64,000 nt of DNA from Klenkia brasiliensis (GTDB lineage Bacteria > Actinomycetota > Actinomycetes > Mycobacteriales > Geodermatophilaceae): positions 140,154 to 204,153 of the forward strand of contig NZ_FNCF01000007.1 in assembly GCF_900100695.1 (NCBI RefSeq), written 5' to 3'. The notes beneath the pieces are model-generated. The model ran no database searches, was not told the DNA's origin, and saw nothing but the letters and a program-made list of their open reading frames with translations. The position numbers and the translations under genes are program-made. Shown here piece after piece: positions 17,939 to 26,812 of this stretch. Numbering within the stretch: position 1 is the stretch's first letter; each line of letters opens with the position of its first letter.

Positions 17939-18820
17939 ATGCGCGTGGTCTCCCTGCTGCCCTCGGCCACCGAGGTCGTGGCGGCCCTGGGCCTGGCCGA
18001 CGACCTGGTCGGCGTCAGCTTCGAGTGCGACCGACCGGTGGGCATCCGCGACCGCGCGACGGTGGTGGTCGGCGGGCTGGACACCGCGGGGCTCACGCCC
18101 GGCGAGGTCGACGCCGCGGTGCGCGCGACGGTGGCGGCGGGGGAGGACCTCTACACCCTGCGCGCCGGGGCGCTGGCCGACCTCGCCCCGGACCTGGTCA
18201 TCACCCAGGACCTCTGCGCGGTCTGCGCCCTGCCGGCGGGCACGGTCCGCGACGCGCTGGCCCACCTCGGCACGACGGCCGCCGTGCTCACCCTCGACCC
18301 GCACACCCTGGACGACGTGCTGGACACCGTCACCGCGGTCGGCGGGGCGGCGGGGGTGCCGGAGCGCGCCGCCGCGCTGGTCGCCGGTCTGCGGGCCCGG
18401 CTGGACGCCGTCGCGGCCGCGGTGGCCGGGCGGCCCCGCCCCCGGGTGGCGGTCGTGGAGTGGACCGACCCGCCCTTCACGGCCGGCCACTGGGTGCCCG
18501 ACCTGGTGACCGCGGCCGGCGGCGACCCGGTCGGCGCGACCAGCGGCGCCCGGAGCGTCCCCACGACGTGGGCGGCGATCGACGCCGACGACCCGGACGT
18601 CGTGCTCGTTGCCCCGTGCGGCTACGGCCTGGACGCCGCGGTGCAGCAGGCGCGGGACGTCGCGGCCCACCTCCCCGGCCGGCCGGTGTGGGCGATCGAC
18701 GCCGACGGGCTGGTCGTCCGCCCGGGCCCGCGGCTGGTCGAGGGCGTGGAGGCGGTCGCCGCCGTGCTGCACCCGGGCGCCGTGCCGGCCTCGGCCTCGG
18801 TGGCGCGGGTCAGCGGCTGA
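17939..18820 (+). CDS. BtuF-like substrate-binding-fold protein without signal peptide
   Basis: 293 residues of the periplasmic-binding type seen in cobalamin/iron-siderophore ABC uptake: RVVSLLPSATEVVAALGLAD at the N-terminus, LVITQDLCAVCALP in the middle, and VAVVEWTDPPFTAGHWVPDLV in the second lobe. No signal peptide or lipobox precedes the domain, and no permease or ATPase is nearby, so it is probably cytoplasmic. Such cytosolic homologues are common in actinobacteria and have been annotated as cobalamin-binding; the function is unproven. It overlaps the convergent aldose epimerase gene by 11 nt. Confidence 0.8.
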   Translation: MRVVSLLPSATEVVAALGLADDLVGVSFECDRPVGIRDRATVVVGGLDTAGLTPGEVDAAVRATVAAGEDLYTLRAGALADLAPDLVITQDLCAVCALPAGTVRDALAHLGTTAAVLTLDPHTLDDVLDTVTAVGGAAGVPERAAALVAGLRARLDAVAAAVAGRPRPRVAVVEWTDPPFTAGHWVPDLVTAAGGDPVGATSGARSVPTTWAAIDADDPDVVLVAPCGYGLDAAVQQARDVAAHLPGRPVWAIDADGLVVRPGPRLVEGVEAVAAVLHPGAVPASASVARVSG

Positions 18821-19721
18821 GCGCCTCGACCTCCCACGTCGCGGTGTGCCTGGCGCCGGGGTCGAGCACCACGAGGTCGGTGCCGGAGTTCAGCGCGTCG
18901 GGCGGGCAGGTCATCGGCTCGACGGCCAGCCCCCCGCGGTGGGCGGGGGTGCCCGGCCGGTCGCAGGTGTAGACCTGCGCCCACGGCAGCTGCGCCGCGT
19001 CCCAGTGCACGGCGACCCCGGTGCCCGACGGCGCCCACACCCGCGCAGTCGTCCGGCCGGCCCCGAACCCGGTGAAGGCGTGGTCGACCTCGAGACCGCG
19101 CAGGGCGCGCGCCCGGAGATCCAGCCCGGCGCCGGCCGCCTCGACGAGCCCGGTCGGCAGCTGGCCGGGCCCGGCGGTGAGCACCTGGCCGGCGGCCAGC
19201 TCGAGCTCCCAGTCGTCGACCCCGCCCTCGCCGGCCACGAGGTAGGGGTGCACCGAGCTGCCCCAGGGCGCCGGGGCGGCCCCGGCGTTGGCGCCCTCGA
19301 CCGTCCAGCGCAGCCCGGTGTCGGTGAGCTCGTAGCCGACGACGACGTCGAGCAGGTGCGGCCAGCCGGGCTGGGGCCAGATGCGGGTGCCCAGCCGTGC
19401 GCTGGACGCCGTGCGGTCGAGCACGGTGAACGGGCTCCAGCAGACCAGCCCGTGCAGCGCGTGGCCCCGCTCGGGCTCGGTGACCACCAGCTGCTGCTCC
19501 TCGCCGGCGAAGGCGTACCGGCCGCCGCCCACCCGGTTGGGCCAGGGCGCCAGCACCGAGCCGCGGAACAGCGGCCGCGCCTCGTCGACGCCGAACCCGG
19601 CGACCAGGGGCCGGCCGGCGACGGTCAGCTCGCGCAGGCCGCCGCCCACCTCGGTGACGACGGCGCGCACGTCGCCCCGCACGAGCTCGTGCTGGGCGCC
19701 GGTCGGGGCGGGGGTGGTCAC
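18810..19721 (-). CDS. Aldose 1-epimerase family protein (galactose mutarotase-like)
   Basis: 303 residues. Interconverts sugar anomers or a related hexose ring; cytoplasmic. Family features: PLFRGSVLAPWPNRVGGGRY, the histidine region GHALHGLVCWSPF, GSSVHPYLV, and AVEPMTCPPDALNSG where the catalytic Glu is expected. GTG start with GGGAG 5 nt upstream (GGGAGACGAC before the start). It is divergent from a LacI-type regulator with a LacI-family operator between them, so it is probably repressed by that protein. No sugar transporter is adjacent, so the inducing sugar is not evident. Confidence 0.87.
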   Translation of the reverse strand: MTTPAPTGAQHELVRGDVRAVVTEVGGGLRELTVAGRPLVAGFGVDEARPLFRGSVLAPWPNRVGGGRYAFAGEEQQLVVTEPERGHALHGLVCWSPFTVLDRTASSARLGTRIWPQPGWPHLLDVVVGYELTDTGLRWTVEGANAGAAPAPWGSSVHPYLVAGEGGVDDWELELAAGQVLTAGPGQLPTGLVEAAGAGLDLRARALRGLEVDHAFTGFGAGRTTARVWAPSGTGVAVHWDAAQLPWAQVYTCDRPGTPAHRGGLAVEPMTCPPDALNSGTDLVVLDPGARHTATWEVEALSR

Positions 19722-19746
19722 GTCGTCTCCCGGGGGTCGGTGGGGC

Positions 19747-19760
19747 TGTGAACGCTAACA
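19747..19760. promoter_or_regulatory. LacI-family operator between epimerase and regulator genes
   Basis: TGTGAACGCTAACA is an imperfect palindrome centred on CG (10 of 14 positions symmetric) and closely matches the well-known LacI/GalR-family form TGTTAGCGTTAACA. It lies 26 nt before the epimerase start and 24 nt before the LacI start, so one site could control both. Confidence 0.8.
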
Positions 19761-19783
19761 GTGAGCCGTGCCACGATGCCTGC

Positions 19784-20821
19784 ATGGCGGAGGGCACCGG
19801 CGAGGGCGGCGACCACCGTGCCGCGCGGCCGGTGATGGCCGACGTCGCGCGCCTGGCCGGGGTGTCGCACCAGACCGTCTCGCGGGTGGTCAACGAGCAC
19901 CCCTACGTCAGGGAGCAGACCCGGGAGGCGGTGCTCGCCGCCATGGCCGAGCTGGGCTACCGGCCGAACCTGACCGCTCGCGCCCTGGCCCGCCGGCAGT
20001 CCGACACCATCGGGGTCATCGCCTTCGACACCACCCTGCACGGGCCGGCGAGCACGCTGTTCAGCCTGGAGCAGGCCGCCCGGACGGCCGGCTACGAGGT
20101 GCACGTGGTGACCGTCCCCGACCCGGAGCCGCAGGCCTTCGCCGACGCGGTCGAGCGCCTGGTCGCGCAGTCGGTCTGCGGGGTGGTGGTGCTGGCGCCC
20201 CAGCAGGCCGCGGTGCAGGTGATGGTGGGGCTGCCCACCGACCTGCCGGCCGTCGCGGTCGAGGGCGGCGCCGCGCCGGGGGTGCCGTCGGTGGTGGTGG
20301 ACCAGGTCGAGGGTGCCCGGCAGGCCACCCGGCACCTGGTCGAGCTCGGGCACCGGGAGGTCGCGCACGTGCGCGGACCGCAGGACTGGATCGAGGCCGA
20401 GGCCCGCGTCGACGGCTGGCGCCGGGCGCTGGCCGACGCCGGGCTGGCCGTCCGCGACCCGCTGCCGGGGGACTGGAGCGCCCGCTCGGGCTACGCCGCC
20501 GGGCAGGCGCTGCGCCGCGACCACCCCGAGGTCACCGGTGTCTTCGTGGCCAACGACCACATGGCGCTGGGCCTGCTGCGGGCGCTGGCCGAGGCCGGCG
20601 TCGACGTGCCCGGGCAGGTCAGCGTGGTCGGCTTCGACGACATCGCCGAGGCCGAGTACCTGCACCCGCCGCTGACGACGGTGCACCAGGACTTCGCCGA
20701 GGTGGGCCGCCGGTGCGTCGACGTCCTGCTCGCGCGGATGGCGGGAGGGACCGCGCCCGGCCCCGTGGTCGTGCCCACCCGGCTGGTGGTGCGCACCTCG
20801 ACCGGCCCGGCCCGCGGCTGA
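19784..20821 (+). CDS. LacI-family transcriptional regulator
   Basis: 345 residues. N-terminal helix-turn-helix VMADVARLAGVSHQTVSRVVNEHPYVREQTREAV with hinge YRPNLTARALARRQS, then a sugar-binding core: IGVIAFDTTLHGPASTLFSLEQAA, VFVANDHMALGLLRAL, VVGFDDIAEAEYLHPPLTTV. The ATG at 19784 is chosen because the earlier in-frame GTG at 19748 lies inside the palindromic operator at 19747-19760. Predicted to repress itself and the divergent aldose epimerase, released by a sugar not identifiable here. Confidence 0.92.
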   Translation: MAEGTGEGGDHRAARPVMADVARLAGVSHQTVSRVVNEHPYVREQTREAVLAAMAELGYRPNLTARALARRQSDTIGVIAFDTTLHGPASTLFSLEQAARTAGYEVHVVTVPDPEPQAFADAVERLVAQSVCGVVVLAPQQAAVQVMVGLPTDLPAVAVEGGAAPGVPSVVVDQVEGARQATRHLVELGHREVAHVRGPQDWIEAEARVDGWRRALADAGLAVRDPLPGDWSARSGYAAGQALRRDHPEVTGVFVANDHMALGLLRALAEAGVDVPGQVSVVGFDDIAEAEYLHPPLTTVHQDFAEVGRRCVDVLLARMAGGTAPGPVVVPTRLVVRTSTGPARG

Positions 20822-20823
20822 CC

Positions 20824-22056
20824 TCACCGGCCCAGCCGCGGCGCGGCGGGCCCGGACCCGAGGTCGGCGCGGTCGGCCGCGGCCCGCCCGGCCCACCACC
20901 CCGCGGGGTCGACCGTGCGGCGGCGGCTCGACCGCAGCCGGGGGAACAGCTCGGCGAGCCGGTGCTCCACCGCGGCGTCGCGCCGGGCGAGGGCGGGGAC
21001 CAGCGCGGCGCCGTGCTCCCCGGCGGCCGCCGCGGCGGCCCGCTCCCCGGCCGCGGCGAGCCGCTCGCCGATGCGTGCCGCGTAGGCCAGCAGGAACCCG
21101 CGGCCGAACACCGCCGAGCCCGGCCCGCCGCGCGTGGCGTCGGCCAGCGCGCGGGTGGCCTGCAGGAGCAGCGAGGTGAACAGCAGGTCGACCAGCTCCA
21201 GGTCGGTGGGGAGGCCCACGACGGTCGCCATGCCCAGGTCGCCGAGCCGGACGACGCGGCAGCCGTTGGCCGCGGCGACCGCGTGCAGCAGCTGCGACTT
21301 CGCGGTGGCGAACGGGTCGTCCAGGTGCAGCCGGCGGGCGACCACGCCGGCCCCGAGGTCGACCGCCTGCGCGCCGGCCAGCACGGCGGCGTCGATGGCG
21401 TGCCGGCTCATCAGCTCCTGCGCCTTGCCGGTGAGGGCGTCGGCCTCCTCCGGGAAGTCGGTGCGCTCGGCCTTGGCCAGCAGGGCGCGGACCCGGCCCA
21501 GGACCCGCTCGTCCACCGGACCCGACCGGACCGGCTCGTCGACGGCGCGGCGGTGCGCGGGCCAGCCGGCCGGCCCGGGCAGCAGCCGCTCCAGCGACGG
21601 CAGGGTGGGCAGCAGCGCGAGCACGCGGACCAGGTCCGACCACGCGGTGGCCGGGTCGACGCGGGTGCCGGTCCGCCAGGCACGCAGCCCGACCGCGGGG
21701 GGCAGTGCCCCGAGCTGGTCCAGCCAGGGCCGCGGGGCCCGGTCGGCCGCCCGGGTGACCTCGGCCTCGGCGCGGACGGCGGCGGCCGCCAGCCGGGCCG
21801 CGCGGCGGCTGGTGCGCCGGCCCACCACGTGCACCACGTCGGCCGGTTGCCAGCCGCGCGCCCACAGGCCGGCGAGCGCCGCGACCAGCTCCTGCTCGGC
21901 CGGCGGCAGGTCGAGCCCCGGGAACCGGCGGCCCAGCTCGGCGACCCACGGGCCGAGGTCGTCGGCGGTGGCGCCGGGGCGCCGGGCGGTGTGCACGGCC
22001 GCGCGCAGCAGGTCCGCCGGGTCGGGCTCGGCGGCCGGCCGCCACGGGGTGCGCAT
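20824..22056 (-). CDS. DUF2786-domain protein
   Basis: 410 residues. The region RVLGRVRALLAKAERTDFPEEADALTGKAQELMSRHAID (about residues 195-235) matches DUF2786, a family of unknown function found in actinobacteria and phages. The rest is Ala/Leu/Arg-rich and helical, with no signal peptide or membrane helix. The frame is open far upstream; the ATG at 22056 is chosen because the open frame beyond it is Arg/Ser-rich and lies on the complement of the next gene. It converges with the LacI gene, 2 nt apart. Function unknown. Confidence 0.75.
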   Translation of the reverse strand: MRTPWRPAAEPDPADLLRAAVHTARRPGATADDLGPWVAELGRRFPGLDLPPAEQELVAALAGLWARGWQPADVVHVVGRRTSRRAARLAAAAVRAEAEVTRAADRAPRPWLDQLGALPPAVGLRAWRTGTRVDPATAWSDLVRVLALLPTLPSLERLLPGPAGWPAHRRAVDEPVRSGPVDERVLGRVRALLAKAERTDFPEEADALTGKAQELMSRHAIDAAVLAGAQAVDLGAGVVARRLHLDDPFATAKSQLLHAVAAANGCRVVRLGDLGMATVVGLPTDLELVDLLFTSLLLQATRALADATRGGPGSAVFGRGFLLAYAARIGERLAAAGERAAAAAAGEHGAALVPALARRDAAVEHRLAELFPRLRSSRRRTVDPAGWWAGRAAADRADLGSGPAAPRLGR

Positions 22057-22195
22057 GGCCAGCAGCGTGCCCCAGCGGCGCCGGGTCGAGCGCCGGTCGA
22101 CCCGATCTGTGGACGGCCGGCCCGGGAGGGACGGCCGTGCGCGGTCCTGTCGGGGGTACCCGCTACCGTCGCCGCCCACCGAGGGGAGCGCCCGG

Positions 22196-23233
22196 ATGCA
22201 GATCGACGTCGTCGCCGTCCGTCGCACGCGGCTGGCCGCGCTCGGCCTGACCCGGCCCCGGGGCGGGGTCGCCGCCGCGGTGCGGGGGGTGCTCGCGCTG
22301 CAGGCCCAGGACCTGCGGCAGGCCGAGTGGGCGATCGGCTCCCGGGTCCCCGGGAGCTCCGCCGCCGAGGTGTGGGCCGCCTTCGACGCCGGCGCGGTGG
22401 TCCGGTCCTGGCCGGTGCGCGGCACCCTGTTCGCCCTGGCCCCGGCCGACCTGCGGCTGCTGCTGTCGCTGACCGCCGAGCGGCAGCAGCGCACCGCCGA
22501 GCCCCGGCACCGCCAGCTGGGCCTGACCGAGGAGCAGGTCGGCCGGGCCGGCGACGTCGCCCGCGCCGAGCTGGCCGGCGGGGGAGCGATGACCCGCCCG
22601 GAGCTGCTGGCCGCGTGGACCGCCGCCGGCGTGGACACGACCGGCCAGCGGGGCCCGCACCTGTACGGCCGGCTGGCCCACCGCGGCCTGCTCTGCCTGG
22701 GCCCGGCGCGCGGTGCCACGGCCGGCGGGCCGCAGCAGGCCTTCGTGCTGCTCGACGAGTGGGCGCCCGGGCAGGCACCCGACGACCGGGCGGCTGCCGT
22801 CGCCGAGCTGGTCCGGCGCTACCTGGCCGGGCACGGTCCGGCGTCCGAGCGCGACCTCTCCTGGTGGAGCGGGCTGACCCTGACCGAGGTGCGCGCCGGG
22901 TTCGCGGCCGTCCGCGAGGAGCTGACCGAGCTGCACTGCGGTGACCGGGTGCTGTGGACCCTCGGCGAGCCGCTCCCCGCCGAGCCCGACGGCGTCCGGG
23001 CGCTGGCCGGCTTCGACGAGCTCCTGCTCGGCCACACCGACCGCTCGTTCGTGGTCGCACCGGACCGGTTCGACGCCGTCGTCCCCGGCGGCAACGGGGT
23101 CTTCCTGCCGATGCTGGTCGCCGACGGCGAGGTGGTGGGCACCTGGCGGACGGTCCGCGGCGCCGTCCAGTTCGACCCCGACGTCCCGGGGGCGGCCGAC
23201 GCGGTCGCCGTGGCGCAGCGGTTCCGCAGCTGA
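22196..23233 (+). CDS. Winged-helix DNA-binding-domain protein (HTH_42/DUF1006-like)
   Basis: 345 residues of the AlkX/YcaQ-like winged-helix superfamily: RLAALGLTRPRGGVAAAVRGVLALQAQD at the N-terminus, VVRSWPVRGTLFALAPADLRLLL, then a central winged-helix region and the C-terminal block AGFDELLLGHTDRSFVVAPDRFDAVVPGGNGVFLPMLVADGEVVGTWR. Members related to AlkX/AlkZ unhook DNA interstrand crosslinks; the broader actinobacterial group is uncharacterised and the catalytic QxQ-type motif may be QAQ in LALQAQD. ATG with GAGGGGAG upstream. Its TGA directly abuts the purT stop on the other strand. Confidence 0.78.
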   Translation: MQIDVVAVRRTRLAALGLTRPRGGVAAAVRGVLALQAQDLRQAEWAIGSRVPGSSAAEVWAAFDAGAVVRSWPVRGTLFALAPADLRLLLSLTAERQQRTAEPRHRQLGLTEEQVGRAGDVARAELAGGGAMTRPELLAAWTAAGVDTTGQRGPHLYGRLAHRGLLCLGPARGATAGGPQQAFVLLDEWAPGQAPDDRAAAVAELVRRYLAGHGPASERDLSWWSGLTLTEVRAGFAAVREELTELHCGDRVLWTLGEPLPAEPDGVRALAGFDELLLGHTDRSFVVAPDRFDAVVPGGNGVFLPMLVADGEVVGTWRTVRGAVQFDPDVPGAADAVAVAQRFRS

Positions 23234-24424
23234 TCAGGCGTGCGGGCGCACCCGGGACGCGGCCTCGCGGGCGGTGGCGCGGGCGGCGTCGGGGTCCTCG
23301 CCACGGGCCAGGGCCACGCCCATCCGGCGCCGGGTGAAGCTCTCGGGCTTGCCGAACAGCCGCAGCTGCACGCCGGGCAGCGCCAGCGCGTCCTCCACCC
23401 CGTCGAAGACGATGCCGGTCGCCTCGACCCCGCCGTAGACGACGGCGGAGGCGCCGGGGTTGCGCAGCGCGGTGTCCACCGGCAGGCCGAGCAGGGCGCG
23501 GGCGTGCAGCTCGAACTCGTCCTGCCACTGGGTGGCCATGGTGACCATGCCGGTGTCGTGCGGGCGGGGGCTGACCTCGGAGAACCAGACGTCGTCCCCG
23601 CGGACGAACAGCTCGACGCCGAACAGGCCGTGCCCGCCCAGGTCCCCGGTGACCGCGGCGGCGATGTCCTGGGCCCGCTGCAGCGCCAGCTCGCTCATCG
23701 GCTGGGGCTGCCAGCTCTCCACGTAGTCGCCGGCCTCCTGCCGGTGCCCGATCGGGGCGCAGAAGCTCGTGACGGTCTCCCCGTCGCGCACGGAGCGGAC
23801 CGTGAGCAGGGTGATCTCGTAGTCGAAGTCGACGAAGCCCTCGACGATGACCCGGGTGCCGGCCACCCGGCTGCCGGCCATCGCGTACTCCCAGGCGGTC
23901 TGCACGTCCTCGGCCGTGCGCACCGTGCTCTGGCCCTTGCCCGACGAGGACATCACCGGCTTGACCACGCACGGGAAGCCGACCGCGTCGGCGCCGGCGC
24001 GCAGCTCCTCCAGCGAGTCGCAGAACCGGTACGGGCTGGTGGGCAGGCCCAGGGTCTCCGCGGCCAGCCGCCGGATGCCCTCGCGGTCCATGGTGAGCCG
24101 GGCCGCGCGCGCGGTGGGCACGACCCGCTGGCCCGCGGCCTCGAGCTCCACCAGGGTCGGGGTGGCGATCGCCTCGATCTCGGGGACGACGACGTCGGGC
24201 CGCTCGGCCTCCACCAGCGCCCGCAGCTGCTCCGGGTCGCTCATGGTGATGGTGCGGGCGTGGTGGGCGACCTGGTGGCCGGGCGCGTCGGCGTAGCGGT
24301 CGACGGCGATGGTCTCCACGCCCAGGCGCTGCAGCGCGATCAGCACCTCCTTGGCCAGCTCGCCGCTGCCCAGCAGCATCACGCGGGTGGCCGACGGGGA
24401 CAGGGGCGTGCCCAGGGTGACCAT
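23234..24424 (-). CDS. purT: Formate-dependent phosphoribosylglycinamide formyltransferase PurT
   Basis: 396-residue ATP-grasp enzyme that makes formyl-GAR from GAR, formate and ATP in purine biosynthesis, bypassing folate. Seen: [41 protein letters not shown], the ATP-grasp stretch [19 protein letters not shown], and [16 protein letters not shown]. Length equals that of E. coli PurT (about 392). The ATG at 24424 has no Shine-Dalgarno sequence but TAACCT lies 6 nt upstream, suggesting leaderless mRNA. Monocistronic; divergent from the acyl-CoA dehydrogenase. Confidence 0.95.
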   Translation of the reverse strand: MVTLGTPLSPSATRVMLLGSGELAKEVLIALQRLGVETIAVDRYADAPGHQVAHHARTITMSDPEQLRALVEAERPDVVVPEIEAIATPTLVELEAAGQRVVPTARAARLTMDREGIRRLAAETLGLPTSPYRFCDSLEELRAGADAVGFPCVVKPVMSSSGKGQSTVRTAEDVQTAWEYAMAGSRVAGTRVIVEGFVDFDYEITLLTVRSVRDGETVTSFCAPIGHRQEAGDYVESWQPQPMSELALQRAQDIAAAVTGDLGGHGLFGVELFVRGDDVWFSEVSPRPHDTGMVTMATQWQDEFELHARALLGLPVDTALRNPGASAVVYGGVEATGIVFDGVEDALALPGVQLRLFGKPESFTRRRMGVALARGEDPDAARATAREAASRVRPHA

Positions 24425-24430
24425 GCGGCG

Positions 24431-24436
24431 AGGTTA
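24431..24436 (-). promoter_or_regulatory. Likely -10 box of leaderless purT transcript
   Basis: On the minus strand TAACCT is followed by 6 nt and then the purT ATG. This TANNNT placement fits transcription starting at or next to the start codon. No Shine-Dalgarno sequence is present. Confidence 0.5.
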
Positions 24437-24468
24437 TCGAGGGTGATGCCCGGCACGGTGCCTGGAGT

Positions 24469-24486
24469 GGCTACCGGTGGGTAGCC
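24469..24486 (+). promoter_or_regulatory. Perfect 7-bp inverted repeat upstream of acyl-CoA dehydrogenase
   Basis: GGCTACC (24469-24475), loop GGTG, GGTAGCC (24480-24486). It lies in the 110-nt divergent gap between purT and the acyl-CoA dehydrogenase, 48 nt before the latter. It could be a repressor operator or a 5' UTR hairpin. Confidence 0.4.
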
Positions 24487-24534
24487 AGCGGACCATCGAG
24501 GCAGACGCCGTCGTCGACCGGGAGGACCCGCACC

Positions 24535-25713
24535 ATGACCACCGACCTGCTGACCGGGGACTTCTTCGGCTACGAGTCGCTGCTGCCCGAGCACGAGCGC
24601 AAGGACCTGCTCGCGCTGCGGGAGTTCCTCGACGACAAGGTCCGGCCGCGGGTGAACGACGCGTGGGCGGCCGCGGAGTTCCCGATGGACCTCATCCCGG
24701 AGTTCACCTCGATCGACGTCGTCGGCCGGGCGTACGAGTGGGAGGGCCGCCCGCCGGCCTCGAAGCTCTACAACGGCTTCCAGGCCCTGGAGCTCTCGCG
24801 GGTCGACCCGTCGATCGCGACCTTCCTGGGCGTGCACAACGGCCTGGCCATGGGCTCGATCATGATCCTGGGCTCGGAGGAGCAGCGGCAGCGCTGGATC
24901 CCCGCGATGATGTCGATGGACGAGATCGGGGCCTTCGCCCTGACCGAGCCCGAGGGTGGCTCCGATGTCGCCCGCGGTCTGCGCACCACCGCCCGTCGCG
25001 ACGGCGACTCGTGGGTGCTCGACGGGGCCAAGCGCTGGATCGGCAACGGCACCTTCGCCGACCACGTGGTGGTCTTCGCCCGCGACGAGGCCGACGACCA
25101 GGTCAAGACCTTCGTCGTGGACAAGGGCACGCCGGGCTTCACCGCCACCAAGATCGAGGACAAGTTCGCGCTGCGCACCGTGCAGAACGCCGACCTGGTC
25201 TTCACCGACTGCCGGATCCCCGCCGACCACAAGCTCGAGGGCGGCAACACCTTCAAGGACGTCAACAAGGTCCTCAAGGTCACCCGCGGCGGCGTGGCCT
25301 GGTCCGGTGTCGGCTGCCAGATGGGCGCCTACGAGTACGCGGTGGCCTACGCCAAGGAGCGGGTGCAGTTCGGCAAGCCGATCGGCTCCTTCCAGCTCAT
25401 CCAGGACCTGCTGGCGCGGATGCTCGGCAACGTCACCGCCAGCCTCGGCATGGTGGTGCGGGTGGCCCAGCTGCAGGAGGCCGACGAGCTGCGCGACGAC
25501 CAGGCGGCGCTGGCCAAGAGCTACGTGACCGCGCGCGGCCGGGAGACCGTGGCGATGGCCCGTGAGCTGTTCGGCGGCAACGGCATCGTGCTGGAGAACA
25601 ACGTCGTGCGGTACTTCAACGACGCCGAGGCGCTGTACTCCTACGAGGGCACCCGGGAGATGAACACGCTCATCGTGGGCCGCTCGGTGACGGGCTTCTC
25701 GGCCTTCGTCTGA
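24535..25713 (+). CDS. Acyl-CoA dehydrogenase, glutaryl-CoA dehydrogenase-like
   Basis: 392-residue FAD enzyme oxidising an acyl-CoA to the enoyl-CoA. FAD/substrate blocks: GAFALTEPEGGSDVARGLRT, KRWIGNGTFADHVVVFA, RVQFGKPIGSFQLIQDLLARML and AMARELFGGNGIVLENNVVRYFNDAEALYSYEGTREMN, where the Glu of YEGTRE is the catalytic base position of glutaryl-CoA dehydrogenases. Glutaryl-CoA or an isobutyryl-type substrate is likely; unproven. ATG with GGGAGG upstream. Monocistronic. Its last 73 nt overlap the convergent acyltransferase gene. Confidence 0.92.
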   Translation: MTTDLLTGDFFGYESLLPEHERKDLLALREFLDDKVRPRVNDAWAAAEFPMDLIPEFTSIDVVGRAYEWEGRPPASKLYNGFQALELSRVDPSIATFLGVHNGLAMGSIMILGSEEQRQRWIPAMMSMDEIGAFALTEPEGGSDVARGLRTTARRDGDSWVLDGAKRWIGNGTFADHVVVFARDEADDQVKTFVVDKGTPGFTATKIEDKFALRTVQNADLVFTDCRIPADHKLEGGNTFKDVNKVLKVTRGGVAWSGVGCQMGAYEYAVAYAKERVQFGKPIGSFQLIQDLLARMLGNVTASLGMVVRVAQLQEADELRDDQAALAKSYVTARGRETVAMARELFGGNGIVLENNVVRYFNDAEALYSYEGTREMNTLIVGRSVTGFSAFV

Positions 25714-26783
25714 GCGACCCCGGGCAGCAGCCGGTCGCGCAGCCACAGCGAGGGCCGCTCGACCAGCTGCGTCGCGACCACCCCGACGACGAGGGCGGCG
25801 GCGTACTTGACCAGCAGGTTGACGCCGCCGCCGTCGGTGTAGTCGCGGCCCAACGCCTCGATGACGAGCTGTGCGGCCAGCACGTGCCACACGTAGATGC
25901 CGTAGGAGTTGCGCCCCAGGGCGGCCATCGGGCGGGACACCCAGCCGGCCCGGTCCACCCAGCGGGCGTCGAGCACCAGCAGCAGGATCGCCGCGGCCCA
26001 CACCCAGGCGATCGTGTAGCCGGCGGTCATCCCCCACGGGCTGGACTTGGACACGATGGCCAGCCACGCGGTGCCGCCGGCCACGACGGCCAGCAGCGGC
26101 AGCCGGGCGCGGTGCAGCGCGTCGAAGGCCCCGGGCCGGTGCACCGCGGCCCACGCCAGCAGCACGCCCGCGGCCAGCGAGTCGGCCCGGAACTGGGCCT
26201 GCCACTGCACGTCGACCGCACCCCACCCGCGCGCGGTGGCCCAGACCCGCAGCCCGAGCGCGACCACCAGCACCGCGGCGAGCACGGCGGCGACGGTGCG
26301 CGGCCGCACGCGGCGCCGGGCGGCCAGCGGCAGCAGGAGGGCCAGCGCGAGGTAGAACTGCTCCTCCACCGCCAGGGACCACAGGTGGGGCACCGACGTC
26401 CCCAGGTAGTTCTGCAGGTGCACGACGTTGGGCCACAGCGATCCGCTGGTGTCGCCCGGGCGGCCGGTGCCGGCCACGGCCTGGACGACGAGGTACAGGT
26501 AGAGCACCGGCCACAGCTTGAACGCGCGGCGGACGCTGAACCGCCAGCCGTCGAACCGCCCGGTGCGCTGGGTCTCGAGGAACACCAGCCGGCCGATCAG
26601 GAAGCCGCTGAGCACGAAGAACAGGTCGACACCGGCCCAGCCGAACGCCCCGCCCGGGGAGGCCGCCCAGGTCAGCGGGGGCACCCCGGTGGGTTTGCGG
26701 GCGAAGTGCCAGCCCAGCGCGAGCAGCACGGCCAGGCCCCGGACCACGTCGAGGTCGCGGCGGCGGGCAGGTGCGGCGGTCAT
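25641..26783 (-). CDS. Acyltransferase family 3 membrane protein
   Basis: 380-residue integral membrane O-acyltransferase of the OafA/acyltransferase-3 type, about ten helices. Seen: RRRDLDVVRGLAVLLALGWHF (catalytic-His region near the N-terminus), FGWAGVDLFFVLSGFLIGRLVF, HLWSLAVEEQFYLALALLLPL and a terminal helix before VERPSLWLRDRLLPGV. It probably acylates an extracytoplasmic glycan or lipid. The last 24 residues are encoded antisense to the acyl-CoA dehydrogenase 3' end and look unlike the family. Upstream on its strand TAGCGT lies 9 nt before the ATG, a possible short-leader promoter. Confidence 0.9.
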   Translation of the reverse strand: MTAAPARRRDLDVVRGLAVLLALGWHFARKPTGVPPLTWAASPGGAFGWAGVDLFFVLSGFLIGRLVFLETQRTGRFDGWRFSVRRAFKLWPVLYLYLVVQAVAGTGRPGDTSGSLWPNVVHLQNYLGTSVPHLWSLAVEEQFYLALALLLPLAARRRVRPRTVAAVLAAVLVVALGLRVWATARGWGAVDVQWQAQFRADSLAAGVLLAWAAVHRPGAFDALHRARLPLLAVVAGGTAWLAIVSKSSPWGMTAGYTIAWVWAAAILLLVLDARWVDRAGWVSRPMAALGRNSYGIYVWHVLAAQLVIEALGRDYTDGGGVNLLVKYAAALVVGVVATQLVERPSLWLRDRLLPGVAQTKAEKPVTERPTMSVFISRVPS

Positions 26784-26812
26784 CGCCGCCCCACGCTAGG
26801 GGGCCGGGGCGC

